Shown: piece after piece, positions 1 through 10,295 of the stretch | How the letters are laid out: every line of letters starts with the position of its first letter | Position numbering within the stretch: the first letter of the stretch is position 1 | DNA from: Hankyongella ginsenosidimutans | GTDB lineage: Bacteria; Pseudomonadota; Alphaproteobacteria; Sphingomonadales; Sphingomonadaceae | Reading direction: 5' to 3' | DNA length: 64,000 nt | Assembly (NCBI RefSeq): GCF_005144965.1 | Contig: NZ_CP039704.1 | Coordinates: forward strand, 868,001 to 932,000 | The notes under the pieces: generated by a model | Seen by the model: only the letters and a program-made list of their open reading frames with translations | What the model was told of the DNA's origin: nothing | The model's database searches: none | Made by a program: the position numbers and the translations under genes

Positions 1-797
1 TCAAGCTTACTTCGCTCGCCGGCTTCGTGCTCGTGCCCTTTGCGCTGTGGAACCGCACGTCGTTCCTCGCCGAACGGGTGCTCGGGAACGTCGTCAGTTC
101 GGGCATCAAGGTCATGGTGCTCGCGGTCATCGTCGGCATCGGCTCTAACTATTTCGCCGACTTCACCAGTGCGATCACCGGCGACGAGGTGTCGATCGAA
201 CAGGCCGTGTCGCTGATGCTCGCGAGCCTCGCGATCTTTGGCCTCTCCATCTTCGGCCCGGGAATCGCATCCGGCCTCGTCGCCGGCGCGCCGCAGCTCG
301 GCGCCGGATCGGTGATCGCCACTACCGTGCTTGCCGGCGGAGGTCTTGCGATGGCAGGCGCTGGCGCCGTCGGCGCGGCACGCGGTCTCGCGGGGCCGGT
401 CTCGGCGCGATCCGCGCCGGTACATCGATGGGGTCTGCCGCATCCACTGCCTACAAGCTCGGGCAGGAAACCTCGGGCTCGACCAGCGTCGGCGCGGGCC
501 TCGGCGGCGTTGCGACCGCCATGCGCGGCGCGGCTGCCAACCGGATGAGCGGCGGTCTCGGCGTTAGCGCTGCCGCCGATCGTGGGCAGCGCGCCGCATG
601 GGAAGCAGGAAGCACCCGTGCCGGCGGCGCCGCCCGCAGCCGCGCCGATAGGCGCAGCTGAAGGAACACCCGCCTGGGCGCAGAAGCTTCATGCCAGCCA
701 GAATGCTCGCCACCGCCGCCAGATGGCGATCCACGCAATCCAGGGCGGCGACCGCGGCGGCGCTGGCGCCACTCCAGACATCAAGGAAAGGGACTGA
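1..797 (+). CDS. trbL: Conjugal transfer membrane protein TrbL, 5' end outside the window
   Basis: Polytopic inner-membrane component of a P-type (Trb) mating-pair-formation type IV secretion system. The visible part has the hydrophobic helices of the TrbL core (from about base 27 to 400, rich in Gly/Ala/Val), then a long Ala/Gly/Ser-rich cytoplasmic tail ending with a stop at 795-797. The reading frame changes near base 400 and again near 640; the tail reads sensibly only when the frames are joined. The gene sits 3 bp upstream of trbF, as in standard trb operons. Identification rests on the operon order plus the membrane/tail architecture; the N-terminal domain cannot be checked because it lies outside the window. 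Confidence 0.8.
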
Positions 798-800
798 GCG

Positions 801-1640
801 ATGAAATTTCGACGCGCATTGCAGCGCTATGGGCGAACGCCCGAACCCGAGACACCCTACCAACGAGCGGGCCAGCTTTGGGATGAGCGTATCGGCTCGG
901 CTCGCGCACAGGCGAAGAACTGGCGGCTGATGGCCTTCGGCGGCCTGTTCCTGACCACTGGTCTGTCGGGCGCGCTGGTCTGGCAATCGATGCAAAGCCG
1001 CGTCGTGCCCTATGTGGTCGAGGTCGATGCACTCGGGCAAGCACAGGCCGTCGCGCCTGCCGCCAAGGACTATCGGCCGACCGATCCGCAGATCGCATGG
1101 TTCCTCGGCCGGTTCATCACCGGCGTTCGAGCGCGCTCGCTCGATCCGGTATTGATGCGTGAAAACTGGCTATCAGCCTATGATTTCGCGACCGAACGTG
1201 CGTCACTGTTCCTCGGCGAATATGCCCGCACCTCCAATCCGTTCGCCGATGTCGGGCGCAAGACGGTTTCGGTGCAGGTGACGAGCGTCGTCCGCGCGTC
1301 GGATACGAGCTTCCAGGTCAAATGGACCGAGCAGCAATATGAGCGGGAAGCCTCGCCAGCACGTCACGCTGGACGGCGATGCTCACGGTGAAGATCAAGC
1401 CGCCGCGCTTGGCCGATGTGCTCCGAAAAACCCGCTCGGTCTCTATGTTGACGCGATCGACTGGAGCCGCGAACTGGAAACGCCTCAGGACCGGCCGCCT
1501 TCGCCGCAACCATCGGCCGTGCCCGATCCCGCACAATCACTCCCGGTCGCGCCGCCCACCGACATTCCGCTGGGCTCGCCGCTCGATCCGACCCTTGCTC
1601 AACCCGCAGCCGCACCATCCCCGAAAGGACCGACCAATGA
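801..1640 (+). CDS. trbF: Conjugal transfer protein TrbF (VirB8-like), frameshifted
   Basis: VirB8-type bitopic inner-membrane assembly factor of the Trb conjugation machine. The N-terminus is a short cytoplasmic segment with the family signature around TPYQRAGQLWDER, one transmembrane helix (about residues 47-66), then the periplasmic NTF2-like domain with PYVVEVDALGQ. A frameshift near 1340 moves the end of the domain (NPLGLYVDAIDWSRE, around 1430-1475) into another frame. A Pro-rich tail follows; joining frames again puts the stop at 1638-1640, overlapping the trbG start as ATGA. The Pro-rich extension after the usual family end is somewhat long. Confidence 0.88.
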
Positions 1641-2487
1641 TCCGTGCCCTCATCCTGGCGGCGAGCGCGATGGCGCTTGCCATGGGCGTCGCTGCGCAGA
1701 GCCGCGAACCCGCGTCACCCACCGCGCGCGTCACTGCCGCCAACCGGGCGGCACTGCGCGAGCCGTCGAGCGCGGGATATATATATGCCGTCCAGGTCTA
1801 TCCCTGGGCGGAAGGCGTGCTCTACCGGCTCTATGCCGCGCCCGAGCGCATCACCGACATTGCCTTGCAGCCGGGCGAAACGATTGTGTCCGTCGCCGCC
1901 GGCGACACCGTGCGCTGGACTGTCGGCGATACCACCAGCGGCATCGGCGAAAGCAAGCGCGTGCACATCCTCGTCAAGCCGTTTTCGGCGGGCCTACGCA
2001 CAAACCTTGTCATTGCTACCGATCGCCGGACCTACCATCTCCAGCTCGAAAGCACGCCCGCGACCGCGATGGCGGCGATCTCCTGGACCTATCCACATGA
2101 CGAGCTGATCGCGCTCCGGCGTCAGCGCGATGCAGCCGTGGCGGCGACGCCGATCGCGTCGGGCCTCTCGGTCGAAAGCCTCAACTTCAACTATGCGATC
2201 TCGGGCGACAAGCCGGCCTGGCGGCCGCTGCGCGCGTTCGACGATGGGCGGCAGACCTACATCGAGTTCTCGCCTGCGATCGCCGTGGGTGAGGCGCCCC
2301 GCTGTTCGTGATTGGCGAGGATGGCGAGGCCCAGCTCGTCAACTATCGCGTCGCCGGCCGCTATTATGTGGTCGACCGCCTGTTCGGTGTCGCCGAGCTG
2401 CGCCTTGGCGGCAAGAAACAGCAGATTGTCCGTATCACCGCCGCCCAGCCGAAGAGCCGGCAGCGCAAGGCCGGGAGGGGCGCGTGA
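1637..2487 (+). CDS. trbG: Conjugal transfer protein TrbG (VirB9-like), frameshifted
   Basis: Outer-membrane-associated core-complex protein of the Trb type IV secretion channel. It starts with a signal peptide (MIRALILAASAMALAMGVAA), followed by the VirB9/TrbG domain with GYIYAVQVYPWAEGVLYRLY and a C-terminal beta-rich domain (TYIEFSPAI, then LFVIGEDGEAQLVNYRVAGR). A single indel near 2300 separates these C-terminal segments. The start overlaps the end of trbF and its TGA overlaps the GTG start of trbI, which indicates translational coupling along the operon. Confidence 0.9.
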
Positions 2488-3720
2488 CCGATCCAACCGC
2501 TTCTTCCGCGCCGATCGCGGCGCCAAAGCCGACCCCGAAACGCTCGTTCTGCGCGCGGCGCCGGGCCGCGTCACCCGTTTTCGCCGCGGTGCGATCGTCG
2601 CCATCGCTGCCGCCGGCTCGACCGCGATCATCGGCGTCGCCTGGCTGGCGCTCAAGCCCGCGACCCTGAGCCTGATCGCACGAAGCGATGAAAAGCTGGT
2701 TGGCGCGAAGGCGCCGCCTGATGCGCTCGCGGGCGCGCCGACGAGCTATGGCGACGTGCCGAAGCTCGGGCTACCGCTTCCCGGTGATCTCGGGCGGCCG
2801 ATCCTCGAGCGCCAGCGGCAGCTTGGCGGGATGGTTCCCCTGACCCCGCTGCCGATGCGGTGAGCCGGGCCGCGCAGGAAGCCGAAGCCGAGCGCCAGCG
2901 CATCGCCGCTGAGCAGAAGGCCGCACGCGAGTCTGGCGTCATGCTGCAATTGGCGGGCGGCGGTCGCGCCGCCGCCCCTGCACCGGTGACTACCGATGCA
3001 AGTGTTCCGCCAGCATCGGCCGAGACTGCCAAGCCGCTCCTCGACCCTGACCGAGATCCTAACGCCCAGGGGCGCAAGAACGAATTGGTCGGCCACGCCA
3101 ATCGCGACGACGACATCAATCCGCACGCGCTGGCGCAGTCCGTATCGCCTTGGACCTTGCAGGCCGGCAGCATCATTGCCGCGAGCCTCATAACCGGGCT
3201 CAACTCGGATCTTCCCGGGCTCGTCACCGCGCAGATCACGGAGAACGTCTATGACAGTGTGACCGGGCGCGGTCTGCTCATTCCGCAAGGATCGCGGCTG
3301 ATCGGCAGCTACGACAGCGTTGTAGCGTTTGGGCAGAGCCGTGCGCTGGTCGTCTGGCAGCGGATTATCCTGCCCGACGGCTCGTCGATTCGTATCGACA
3401 ATGTGCCGGCGACCGATACGCAGGGCTATGCGGGTCTGTCCGACCGGATCGACCGGCATACTTGGCAACTTCTGAAGGGCGTCGCCCTGTCGACACTGCT
3501 GGGCGTCGGCACTGAATTGAGCTTCGGCAGCACCGAAAGCGACCTTGTCCGGGCGATCCGCGAGTCAGCGCAGCAGAGCGGCGCGCGCGCCGGCGATCAG
3601 CTCGTCACGCGCAATCTCAATATCCAGCCGACCTTGCGCGTGCGTCCCGGCTGGCCGCTACGGGTGGTCGTGCACAAAGACATCATATTGCCCGGACCCT
3701 GGGGAGGCCGTCATGGCTGA
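2484..3720 (+). CDS. trbI: Conjugal transfer protein TrbI (VirB10-like), frameshifted
   Basis: VirB10-type protein that spans the periplasm and links inner and outer membranes in the Trb conjugation channel. It has a short cytoplasmic N-terminus, one transmembrane helix (around 2597-2655), an Ala/Pro/Glu-rich periplasmic linker, and the conserved VirB10 C-terminal domain with LQAGSIIAASLITGLNSDLP, the PQGSRLIGSYDS segment and GYAGLSDRIDRH. Frameshifts are evident near 2520 and 2830. The GTG start overlaps the trbG stop, and the DUF2274 gene starts inside its last codons. Confidence 0.92.
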
Positions 3721-3925
3721 TTTGAAGCTGCCAAGGCTGCCCGATCGGACGCCGGCTAAGATCACGATCAACGTCATGCCGGATCTCATCGAAGCGCTGA
3801 ACGACTACGCCGAGGCCTATGAGGCGGCCTACGGCCGACGCGAGTCCGTACCGGACCTCATTCCATTCATGCTTAGCGGCTTCCTGGCGAGCGACCGCTC
3901 GTTCAGCCGGGCACGTAAGAAATAG
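3713..3925 (+). CDS. DUF2274 family small protein
   Basis: A 70-residue protein (MADLKLPRLPDRTPAKITIN at the start) that matches the small DUF2274 family normally found directly after trbI in sphingomonad and other alphaproteobacterial conjugative elements. The core is an amphipathic helix (LIEALNDYAEAYEAAYG) followed by VPDLIPFMLSGFLASDR. It has no signal peptide or membrane segment. The start overlaps trbI by 8 bases. The function is unknown; position suggests an accessory or regulatory role in conjugation. Confidence 0.85.
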   Translation: MADLKLPRLPDRTPAKITINVMPDLIEALNDYAEAYEAAYGRRESVPDLIPFMLSGFLASDRSFSRARKK

Positions 3926-3929
3926 TCCG

Positions 3930-4162
3930 ATGTCGGCCCGGCAGCCTGCAACGAATGGCGACGACGCGCCCCGATTGGGCCGATAAGCGTTCGCATTCCC
4001 GACGCAGTACGGATGACGGGGCTCAGCAAATCCAAGATCTACCAGCTCATCGCTTCCGGCGACATCGAGGCAGCCAAGGTCGGCCGTGCAACCGTGGTGT
4101 TTGTCGATAGTCTGCGGTCCTTTCTGCGATCACACTGTAAACAGCCGCGTTCTCGGGCGTAG
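3930..4162 (+). CDS. Small helix-turn-helix (excisionase-like) DNA-binding protein, frameshifted
   Basis: Joining two frames near base 3980 gives a protein of about 77 residues: MSARQPATNGDDAPRLG, then ISVRIPDAVRMTGLSKSKIY and a segment around QLIASGDIEAAKVGR. This is the classical MerR/excisionase winged-HTH pattern of DNA-binding domain 17, where a recognition helix is followed by a wing carrying KVGR. It lies 4 bp after the DUF2274 gene and is probably in the trb transcript. An excisionase or regulator of element excision is the natural guess. The gene is too short and broken to appear as a clean ORF. Confidence 0.6.
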
Positions 4163-4839
4163 CAGGGATCGCGCATGTCGGCCTGTCGATATTTCGGCAC
4201 GGCCTGTCGCGAAGGGGTAAAATTGGGGTGGATTGAGCGGAATTATCGGCACGACGATCAAGAACGTTGTTATAAATCAGTATCTTATGTTTTCGTGTGA
4301 ATCCCTCCTCCGCTACCAAACTCAGTAAATAACTGAAAATAAACGACAAAAATTCATGAATGTGGGACTCGAACGGTATCGAGTATCCGCTTTAGACGTA
4401 GCTACTTAGCCATTGAATTTGCACGATTTTGAGCGGCTCGAGTTTACGACTTACGACCAGTAAAATCATCGCGTTTCGACGGCTTGGGGTATTTTGGGGT
4501 ATCGCCGTAGGGCTGAATTGACGCTCAATACCCCCAATGGACTGCTTCCTATCTGTCGAGGTTGCGGCAGCCTTGCCGTAGGGAAGGGTAGGGCATTCAC
4601 CGCCAAGGGTGGTGAACGCAGCGCGCCACTTGCTCGGTCATTGTGGGCATGTCGGCAAATCACCTGAATGCGGGCGGAGCGGTTAATCGCCAGCATTGGC
4701 TGAAACTGGGACTTGCCGACATTGCGTGTGGGGCGGTTGAATGTCGGCTACTGACAACAGCTGTCTCTCAAGCATTTGCCCGGGCAACGTCATCGGACGA
4801 CCGGAATTGGGGCGCGAGTCGCCTGGCAGGTCTAAGGCC
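4163..4839. other. Non-coding junction region with recombination-arm-like repeats
   Basis: No convincing gene in about 680 bp. It contains three features seen around tyrosine-integrase sites: a pair of GGGGT repeats followed by ATTGAGCGGA (4214-4241), a tRNA-3'-end-like 19-mer at 4301-4319, and a second pair of GGGGTATT-type repeats at 4485-4502. A segment at 4361-4410 looks like a T-loop (ACTCGAAC on plus, GTTCGAGT on minus) but does not fold into a full tRNA. No integrase gene is present between these sites and the IS5 fragment. Confidence 0.5.
4301..4319 (+). repeat. Left copy of 19-bp direct repeat (candidate attachment site)
   Basis: The sequence atccctcctccgctaccaa occurs here and, identical and in the same orientation, at 12894-12912. 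It ends in an encoded CCA and resembles the 3' end of a tRNA or tmRNA gene, the usual target of tyrosine integrases. In both places it is preceded by ATTGAGCGGA and paired GGGGT motifs. I infer attL/attR-like boundaries of an 8.6-kb island. Confidence 0.55.
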
Positions 4840-5350
4840 GTGTTGACAAAAGACTTGAGCCAAAGGCGGGTGGCTGCGAGATTGAGGAAGCTCTCGAAGG
4901 ATAGGACAGTCTTGTCGTAGCGGGTAGCGATGCGGCACTGTTGCTTGAGTTTGCCGAAAATGCGCTCGACGCGGTTGCCGTCACGATAGCGACGATAGTC
5001 GGGACGCTCGGGCACCTTGCGGTTCGAGAGGGGTGGAATGATCGGCAGGATGCCCTGGATCAGCAGGCTCTCCCGGAAGCGGTCGCCGTCATAGCCCTTG
5101 TCTGCCAGCAGCGCCTTGGGCGCGGCGACCGGGATCTCCATCAGCGGCTCGGCAGCGGCGTAATCGGAGGCCTCCCGCCGGTCAGGATGAAGCCGAGAGG
5201 CAGTCCCTGATTGTCGCAATGGGCCTGGATTTTGCTCGAAAAGCCGCCGCGTGATCGACCAAGAGCGTTCTTAACTGCCCCCTTTTCCGCCCGCTGCCAA
5301 AACATGGCCGCGAACGCTGGTGCTGTCGATCATGTGCTGCCAGTCGTCGG
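4840..5350 (-). mobile_element. Truncated IS5-family transposase
   Basis: The C-terminal part of an IS5-family DDE transposase. Visible are the first Asp (MIDSTSVRGH, about 5310-5340, in a shifted frame), the second Asp (LADKGYDGDRF, about 5090) and the Glu motif (NRVERIFGKLKQQCR, about 4960), then NLAATRLWLKSF near the end. An indel near 5240 splits the frames. The N-terminal half, which precedes the first Asp, is absent: the element stops abruptly at about 5350 where D-lactate dehydrogenase sequence begins. No left/right inverted repeats could be defined. Non-functional remnant. Confidence 0.8.
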
Positions 5351-7057
5351 TAAGTAGCAAGCCGCGCGGGCCATCCGGTCCGTCCCGCCGATTCCGGGGT
5401 TGAAGACATTGCAAGGGTCGAGCTCTTCGTAGTGGTCCCTCAATGCGGTCTTGGCCGTATAGATATGGCCTACATTATGCTCGGCAGGATACTCGGCTCC
5501 CTTCTTGTCGAGCAAAGCCAACATCGCGTGCTCCAGCGTGGCGGGGTCTGCCCCTTCCTGACTATATAGTCTTGATGGAACACAAAGCACAGGAAATGAC
5601 CGTAGCGCAGTTGTTGGATAATTGATCCCGCAATGTCTTCTGGAAGCTGTTCGGTCCAGTCGCGGCAATTGCGTGGTAACGCTACATCCAGCGCGACAAT
5701 GTCTTCAACTATGCGATCATTAACCGCCCGATAGCGCACTGCGGCCCCGGCAGCAACAAAGCGGTGAAGAAACGCAGCTTCTCCTTCATCCGGCGTGCAG
5801 GCAAAGAAGTCGCCATCGGCAGACGGGAATGTCTCGAGGAGACGGTGCATCATCTCCTCTACATCATCCTTGGCAACGCGGATCATCAGATGATGCTCGT
5901 ATCGGTCCCGCCAGTCGACAATTCGACGAGGAAGATGCTGAGGAACAGGCTTGATGCATGTTGCAGTAAACGGTCGGACAGGCTGTCGGGCAAGAACCGG
6001 ATGCGGGTTGCCAATCGGTCAAGCCAGGCCTTTGCAGCGATCATCAGGGAAGGCGCTCCGTCCCGAAATGGCGAATGGCGAGATAGCTGTCCTTTCCATA
6101 GGTGGCCGCAACATCGAACGCATCGCGATGCATGTATTCTGCGGCGATGGGCAAGCTTTGGAACGATGACAGAATGTCGCGCCGCAGCAGGGTCAATTCC
6201 GCCGGATTGTTCGTGCCGATGTAAAAACTTGACTCATTGTTTCCTTGGGAAACGTATCCAATCGAACCGCGAAGACCATGACCTTTCCGCCGCTTCCTGA
6301 CGCCTCATAGAGGCGGGTGGGATCGGCATTGAAGCGTGCAGGTGTTGGTGCATCGATGTCCCGGACATGTTCGGCATAGTTATGGTCGGAAGCCTGCCTG
6401 TCGCGTGCACGTTCGATATCGGCTGCGGAGAAATGCCCCCTTCCAAGCGGGTCAGGATTTCATGGGGCTGGGTTCCGAGGTCGATGCCCAAATGGTTGAC
6501 AAGGCGGAGACAACCCCGTTCATCTACACGCGCATATAGAGCAAGCTGAGTGTAAGCGGGGCCGCGTCGCACCAGTGCGCCGCCGCTATTGTTGCATACT
6601 CCGCCGATGACAGATGCGCCGAAGCAGGACGAGCCGATGACAGAGTGTGGCTCTCGGCCCAGCGGGCTGAGAAGGGCTTCCAATTCATAAAGGGTGGTGC
6701 CCGGCAGGCAGACAGCTTGTTGACCGTCGTCGATCAGATGCACCCCTTGATCCGTAGAGTATTGATAATGATCACCGGGCGGTCATAACTGCCGTCAGGT
6801 GTCGATCCGCCCGTCAATCCGGTATTCGCAGCTTGTGCGATGATGATAACCCTTGCTGCCACACAAGCTTCAAGGACCAACCATTGTTCGACAAGAGTAC
6901 CTGGTCTTATGACCGCGAGCACCGGTCCGCCGCCGAACCTGTAGCCGTTTGTATATCGGCGAGTGCGATCGTCATCGACCAGCACATGGCGACGGCCGAC
7001 AATGCTTTGCAACCGCGCTATGAGCGCGCCGCTATCAGTGCTCTGAATTTGTTGCAT
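5351..7057 (-). pseudogene. dld: Quinone-dependent D-lactate dehydrogenase, frameshifted and 3'-interrupted by IS5
   Basis: FAD-linked, membrane-associated D-lactate:quinone oxidoreductase (Dld), which feeds electrons from D-lactate to the respiratory chain. The N-terminus (from 7057) carries the FAD-binding PCMH segment with IIIAQAANTGLTGGSTPDG; the middle has GSSCFGASVIGGVCNNSGGA, both Dld hallmarks; the membrane-binding domain reads through YPAEHNVGHIYTAK to LDPCNVFNPGIGGT at about 5380. At least four frames must be joined (breaks near 6740, 6300, 5890, 5530). The last codons run straight into IS5 sequence, so the native C-terminus is lost. Some indels may be base-call errors, but the IS junction is structural. 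Confidence 0.82.
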
Positions 7058-7113
7058 GACGCTACCTTAGGTTGGCCAGCGATCTTTCGTGACCGCTGGC
7101 CATGATCGAGGGG

Positions 7114-7686
7114 TCAGATGCGAATCTCGGCACCGAGAACGACGAGGAACTGTTTGAGCCATGCACCATGAGCGGGCCAGGCGGGGCCAGTGACGAGCGT
7201 GCCGTCGGTAACGGCTTCGGTCATCCCGAGCTCGACATACGTCCCGCCGGCGGTCTCGATATCAGGGCGGCAAGCAGGATAGGCGGACACTGATCGACCT
7301 CTGATTATGTCAGCGGTCGCAATAAGTTGCGGCCCGTGGCAGATTGCGGCCAGAGGCTTGTCGGCAAATGCCCGCACCATCGCCAGGACTTCGGGGTCCA
7401 AGCGCAGATACTCCGGAGAGCGTCCGCCGGGGACAACGAGGCCTGCATAATCTTCCGGATTTACAGCCTTGAAATCAGCATTGATCTGGAATCGATGTCC
7501 GAGCTTTTCCGAATAAGTTTGATCTCCGGTGAAATCATGTACAGCCGTGGCAACCGTATCGCCGGGCGCTTTGTTAGGGCAAACCGCCTCGACCGTGTAA
7601 CCCAGGGCTTCCAATGCCTGAAACGGCACCATGATTTCGTAATCTTCGACGTAGTCGCCAACGATGAATAGAATTTTCTTGGTCAC
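7114..7686 (-). CDS. DJ-1/PfpI family protein (protease I / glyoxalase III-like)
   Basis: A 190-residue intact protein of the DJ-1/PfpI glutamine-amidotransferase-like superfamily. It starts with [15 protein letters not shown], containing the conserved early Glu, and has the nucleophile elbow AAICHGPQ with the reactive Cys around residue 110. The GTG start is chosen because AGGAG lies 7 bases upstream; a longer in-frame upstream extension lacks family similarity. Family members act as glyoxalase III (methylglyoxal to D-lactate), deglycase or chaperone, and the substrate cannot be told from sequence. It lies downstream of dld on the opposite side of a divergent LysR gene, which suggests a methylglyoxal/D-lactate role. 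Confidence 0.85.
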   Translation of the reverse strand: MTKKILFIVGDYVEDYEIMVPFQALEALGYTVEAVCPNKAPGDTVATAVHDFTGDQTYSEKLGHRFQINADFKAVNPEDYAGLVVPGGRSPEYLRLDPEVLAMVRAFADKPLAAICHGPQLIATADIIRGRSVSAYPACRPDIETAGGTYVELGMTEAVTDGTLVTGPAWPAHGAWLKQFLVVLGAEIRI

Positions 7687-7761
7687 GTTATCGCTCCTGT
7701 GATTGAGGAAGACCGGCTCTGCTGCCGCGCTACGTCCTATCCCAAGTTCGCTCATTCAAAA

Positions 7762-8694
7762 ATGAATGTTCGGAATGGACAGAAGTCGCTATTGGAATGG
7801 CATGGAGTTCAAGAGTCTGCGGTTTTCGTCGAAGTGGTGCGACAGGGCAGCTTCACAGAAGCTGCGCGCGTATTGTTTTCGACGCAGTCGACAGTGAGCA
7901 AAATGGTCAAGCAGCTGGAAGAGGTGCTGGGAGCGCCGCTGCTCGACCGGTCGGGCCGACGCGTCATTGCAACGGCCGCTGGTGAAATCGTCTACCGTAG
8001 GGCGCTGGGTCTTCTTGGTGCGCGCGAGGATCTCCTGTCGGAGTTGCAGGAACTTCAAGGTCTCAAACGGGGAACTCTACGACTGGGCATTCCGACGGTT
8101 GGCGGGGAAGCGCTATTTGCGCCGATCCTTTCCCGCTTTCGGCAATGCTATCCAGGAATAGAGGTCCAATTGATGGAGCATGGGAGCGCCCATCTTCAGG
8201 AAGCGCTTCGCAGCGGCGAGGTCGACCTCGCCGGGCTGCTTCAGCCTATTCCTGACGAATTCGATGCAGCGGAGATGCGGCGAGAGCCAATTGTCGCAGT
8301 TCTACCTGTCGGCCATCCGCTCGCACAAGTTGGTAGTGTCACGCTTGGCGCTCTCGCAGATGTGCCAGCCATCCTTTTCGACCATGGTTTCGTGATGCAT
8401 GCCACAATGATCGAGGCGTATCGCAAGGAAGGCATCAAGGTTCAGATTGCCGCCCAGTCAAGTCAGGTCACTTTCATGTTGGCCTTGGTCGAGAGCGGTA
8501 TGGGCGTGACTTACCTGCCCAAGCTGATTGCACAGAATTACGCTACCAGCGCGACCCAGATCCTGTCGCTGACCAAGCCAGCGCTCGAATGGCGTATGAC
8601 GATGGCATGGAGGCGTAACGGCTATCGGTCTGCAGCAGCGCAGGCATGGCTCGACCTTGCAACGAATGTCGCTCGGGGAATGAGCGTCCTGTAA
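7762..8694 (+). CDS. LysR family transcriptional regulator
   Basis: An intact regulator of about 310 residues. The N-terminal winged HTH reads AVFVEVVRQGSFTEAARVLF with QSTVSKMVKQLEEVLGAPLL, typical of LysR proteins, followed by the two-lobed substrate-binding domain (LRLGIPTVGGEALFAPIL and later VESGMGVTYLPKLIA). The ATG at 7762 gives a slightly long N-terminus; a TTG at about 7795 would give a more typical start. It is transcribed away from the DJ-1 gene across a 75-bp intergenic region, the usual layout for a LysR protein that controls its divergent neighbour. Confidence 0.9.
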   Translation: MNVRNGQKSLLEWHGVQESAVFVEVVRQGSFTEAARVLFSTQSTVSKMVKQLEEVLGAPLLDRSGRRVIATAAGEIVYRRALGLLGAREDLLSELQELQGLKRGTLRLGIPTVGGEALFAPILSRFRQCYPGIEVQLMEHGSAHLQEALRSGEVDLAGLLQPIPDEFDAAEMRREPIVAVLPVGHPLAQVGSVTLGALADVPAILFDHGFVMHATMIEAYRKEGIKVQIAAQSSQVTFMLALVESGMGVTYLPKLIAQNYATSATQILSLTKPALEWRMTMAWRRNGYRSAAAQAWLDLATNVARGMSVL

Positions 8695-8847
8695 GAATAA
8701 ATCATCCCGTATCTATTATGTCAATAAGTAAAAATCCAAGAATTGAACTTTATCTCGTAAAATTTATGTCTCTCATAATATAGAATAATTGCATTTTCTG
8801 CAACTTTGATTGCTTATCACTCGAGCCATCCAATTCATAAAGATAAG
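8695..8847. other. AT-rich intergenic stretch
   Basis: Convergent intergenic space between the LysR gene and the ABM monooxygenase. It is markedly AT-rich (runs such as AATAAATCATC and CTCATAATATAGAATAATTG) compared with the GC-rich surroundings, which fits recently acquired DNA. I see no gene and no clear stem-loop terminator. Confidence 0.5.
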
Positions 8848-9144
8848 TTATTCGACGATCGCCGCCATGGTAAGTTCGACATTGCCCTCGACGAGATTCG
8901 GCACCTGATTGAGGAGGGCGACCATATAGGGCTGCTCGAAATGGTGATTAAGCGCAGCCGGTGACTCCCACGTTTCGTAAACGATCCATATATTTGGCGC
9001 TTCGATTGCGCGGTGCAGGACGTACGAAAGGCAGCCCGGCTCTGCCCGACTCGGCGTCACGATCGACCTGAGAGCAGCTCCCAAAGCGTCGGCCTTCCCG
9101 TCTTTGGCCTTGATCCGCGCGAACACGATGAGTGGATCAGACAT
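8848..9144 (-). CDS. Putative quinol monooxygenase (ABM domain)
   Basis: A 98-residue protein of the antibiotic biosynthesis monooxygenase (ABM) / YgiN-like ferredoxin-fold family, which acts as a dimer on quinols or aromatic substrates without cofactor. The sequence shows MSDPLIVFARIKAKDGKADA, the EPGCLSYVLHRA strand, IWIVYETWES and a terminal HFEQPYMVALL helix, matching the family length. The start has AGGAGAAG just upstream. It lies downstream of the AraC regulator in the same orientation. Confidence 0.85.
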   Translation of the reverse strand: MSDPLIVFARIKAKDGKADALGAALRSIVTPSRAEPGCLSYVLHRAIEAPNIWIVYETWESPAALNHHFEQPYMVALLNQVPNLVEGNVELTMAAIVE

Positions 9145-9303
9145 GCTTCTTCTCCTAACAGACCAACGATGGGGCCGAAACGACGGCCACAACTTCGTCA
9201 AAGTTCTGTTTGCCGCCGATTTGGACGGCGGATACGCCGCCGATCGGGTTAGTGAGCAGCGCTTCTCGCATACCTAGTGTCCGCCTCGGTACGAACATGG
9301 AGA

Positions 9304-10293
9304 TCACGCCAAGTCGCAGGGTAACACCTTCCCAGTCCTTGAATGCCCGGTAGAAGGAACGGGTGTCCTGATACCCCAGAAGGTAAGCGATTTCGTCAAT
9401 TTGCACAGCAAGGTCGGCAAGCAGCCGACGACATGTCTCCTGCCGCGCCTCGACGAGCAACTCCTTGAAGCTTGTACCTTCTTCGGTGATGCGACGCTGT
9501 AGAGTCCTTTCGCTGAATCCCAGTTGACGCGCCACATCACCAATTTCGGGCCGGCCACTTGGCAGGCGGGACTTGAGCGCACTGACGACCTGCTGCGATA
9601 CAGTCACCGGGCGATCAAGCTGTTGTAATTCCGAATTGAGTGCCTCTGACATCAAGGCGATCATTGCCGCATTGTGTCCCGGAAAGGGCTGATCGAAATC
9701 CGCTGCGTGAAAAATTAGCGCGTTGCGCGTGCATCCGAAGCGAACCGGTACTCCAAAATATCGCGCGTAGTGATCCGAAGCGCTCCGTTTGCGGCTGAAT
9801 TCCACCGCCCACGGGACAATGTTTGTCCCTGTTCCGCGCCTTGAAAGTTCGACCAACGTGGCAAAAGTTAGGTCAACGCTGACGTCGGGCTCAGCGCTCG
9901 AGGCATGGAGCCATTCGGTGGTGACGACACACTGACCCTCCGCTTCGTTCACCACCAGTCTTTCTGCCGTGCACAGCCGCTTGAACCGTGCAAGCCGCGC
10001 AAGACCATCACGGAGATCGCGCGCATAAAGGCCGCGACAGTTGACGGCGGGTGCGCCGCAGTATCCGCATGCTCGACGAGGTGCAGGCCTATTGCAGGAA
10101 TAGGCGACAGCTCTCCCAAAGCAGTCATCAGGCCGAAATATTGGTCCGTCGTCACGACGCCATCCGCCGAAAGCGCCAAGTTGAGCGGCAGCTGCGCGCG
10201 GTGGAGGAGATCGGACGAACGAATGCCCGCCGTCTCCACCGCGCGCCAGAAACCGGGCGGGATTTTGCATCGATCTGCCGGGCTCTGCGCCAT
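9304..10293 (-). CDS. AraC family transcriptional regulator (OruR/ArgR-like), frameshifted
   Basis: A regulator of about 330 residues with an N-terminal arabinose-binding-like domain (frames joined near 10030: LPLNLALSADGVVTTDQYFG, then DGLARLARFKRLCTAERLVV) and a C-terminal double HTH (IGDVARQLGFSERTLQRRI and IDEIAYLLGYQDTRSFYRAF). A second indel near 9330 changes the end: joined frames give DWEGVTPCDLA and a stop at 9304, the normal family end. Similar regulators control short-chain dehydrogenases and hydrolases next door, and here an SDR gene lies 2 bp upstream in the same direction. Confidence 0.8.
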
Positions 10294-10295
10294 GA

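Noticed and set aside
4355-4430. Possible tRNA on the minus strand (GTTCGAGT T-loop)
   Set aside because: No acceptor stem, D arm or anticodon stem can be paired; at most a fragment.
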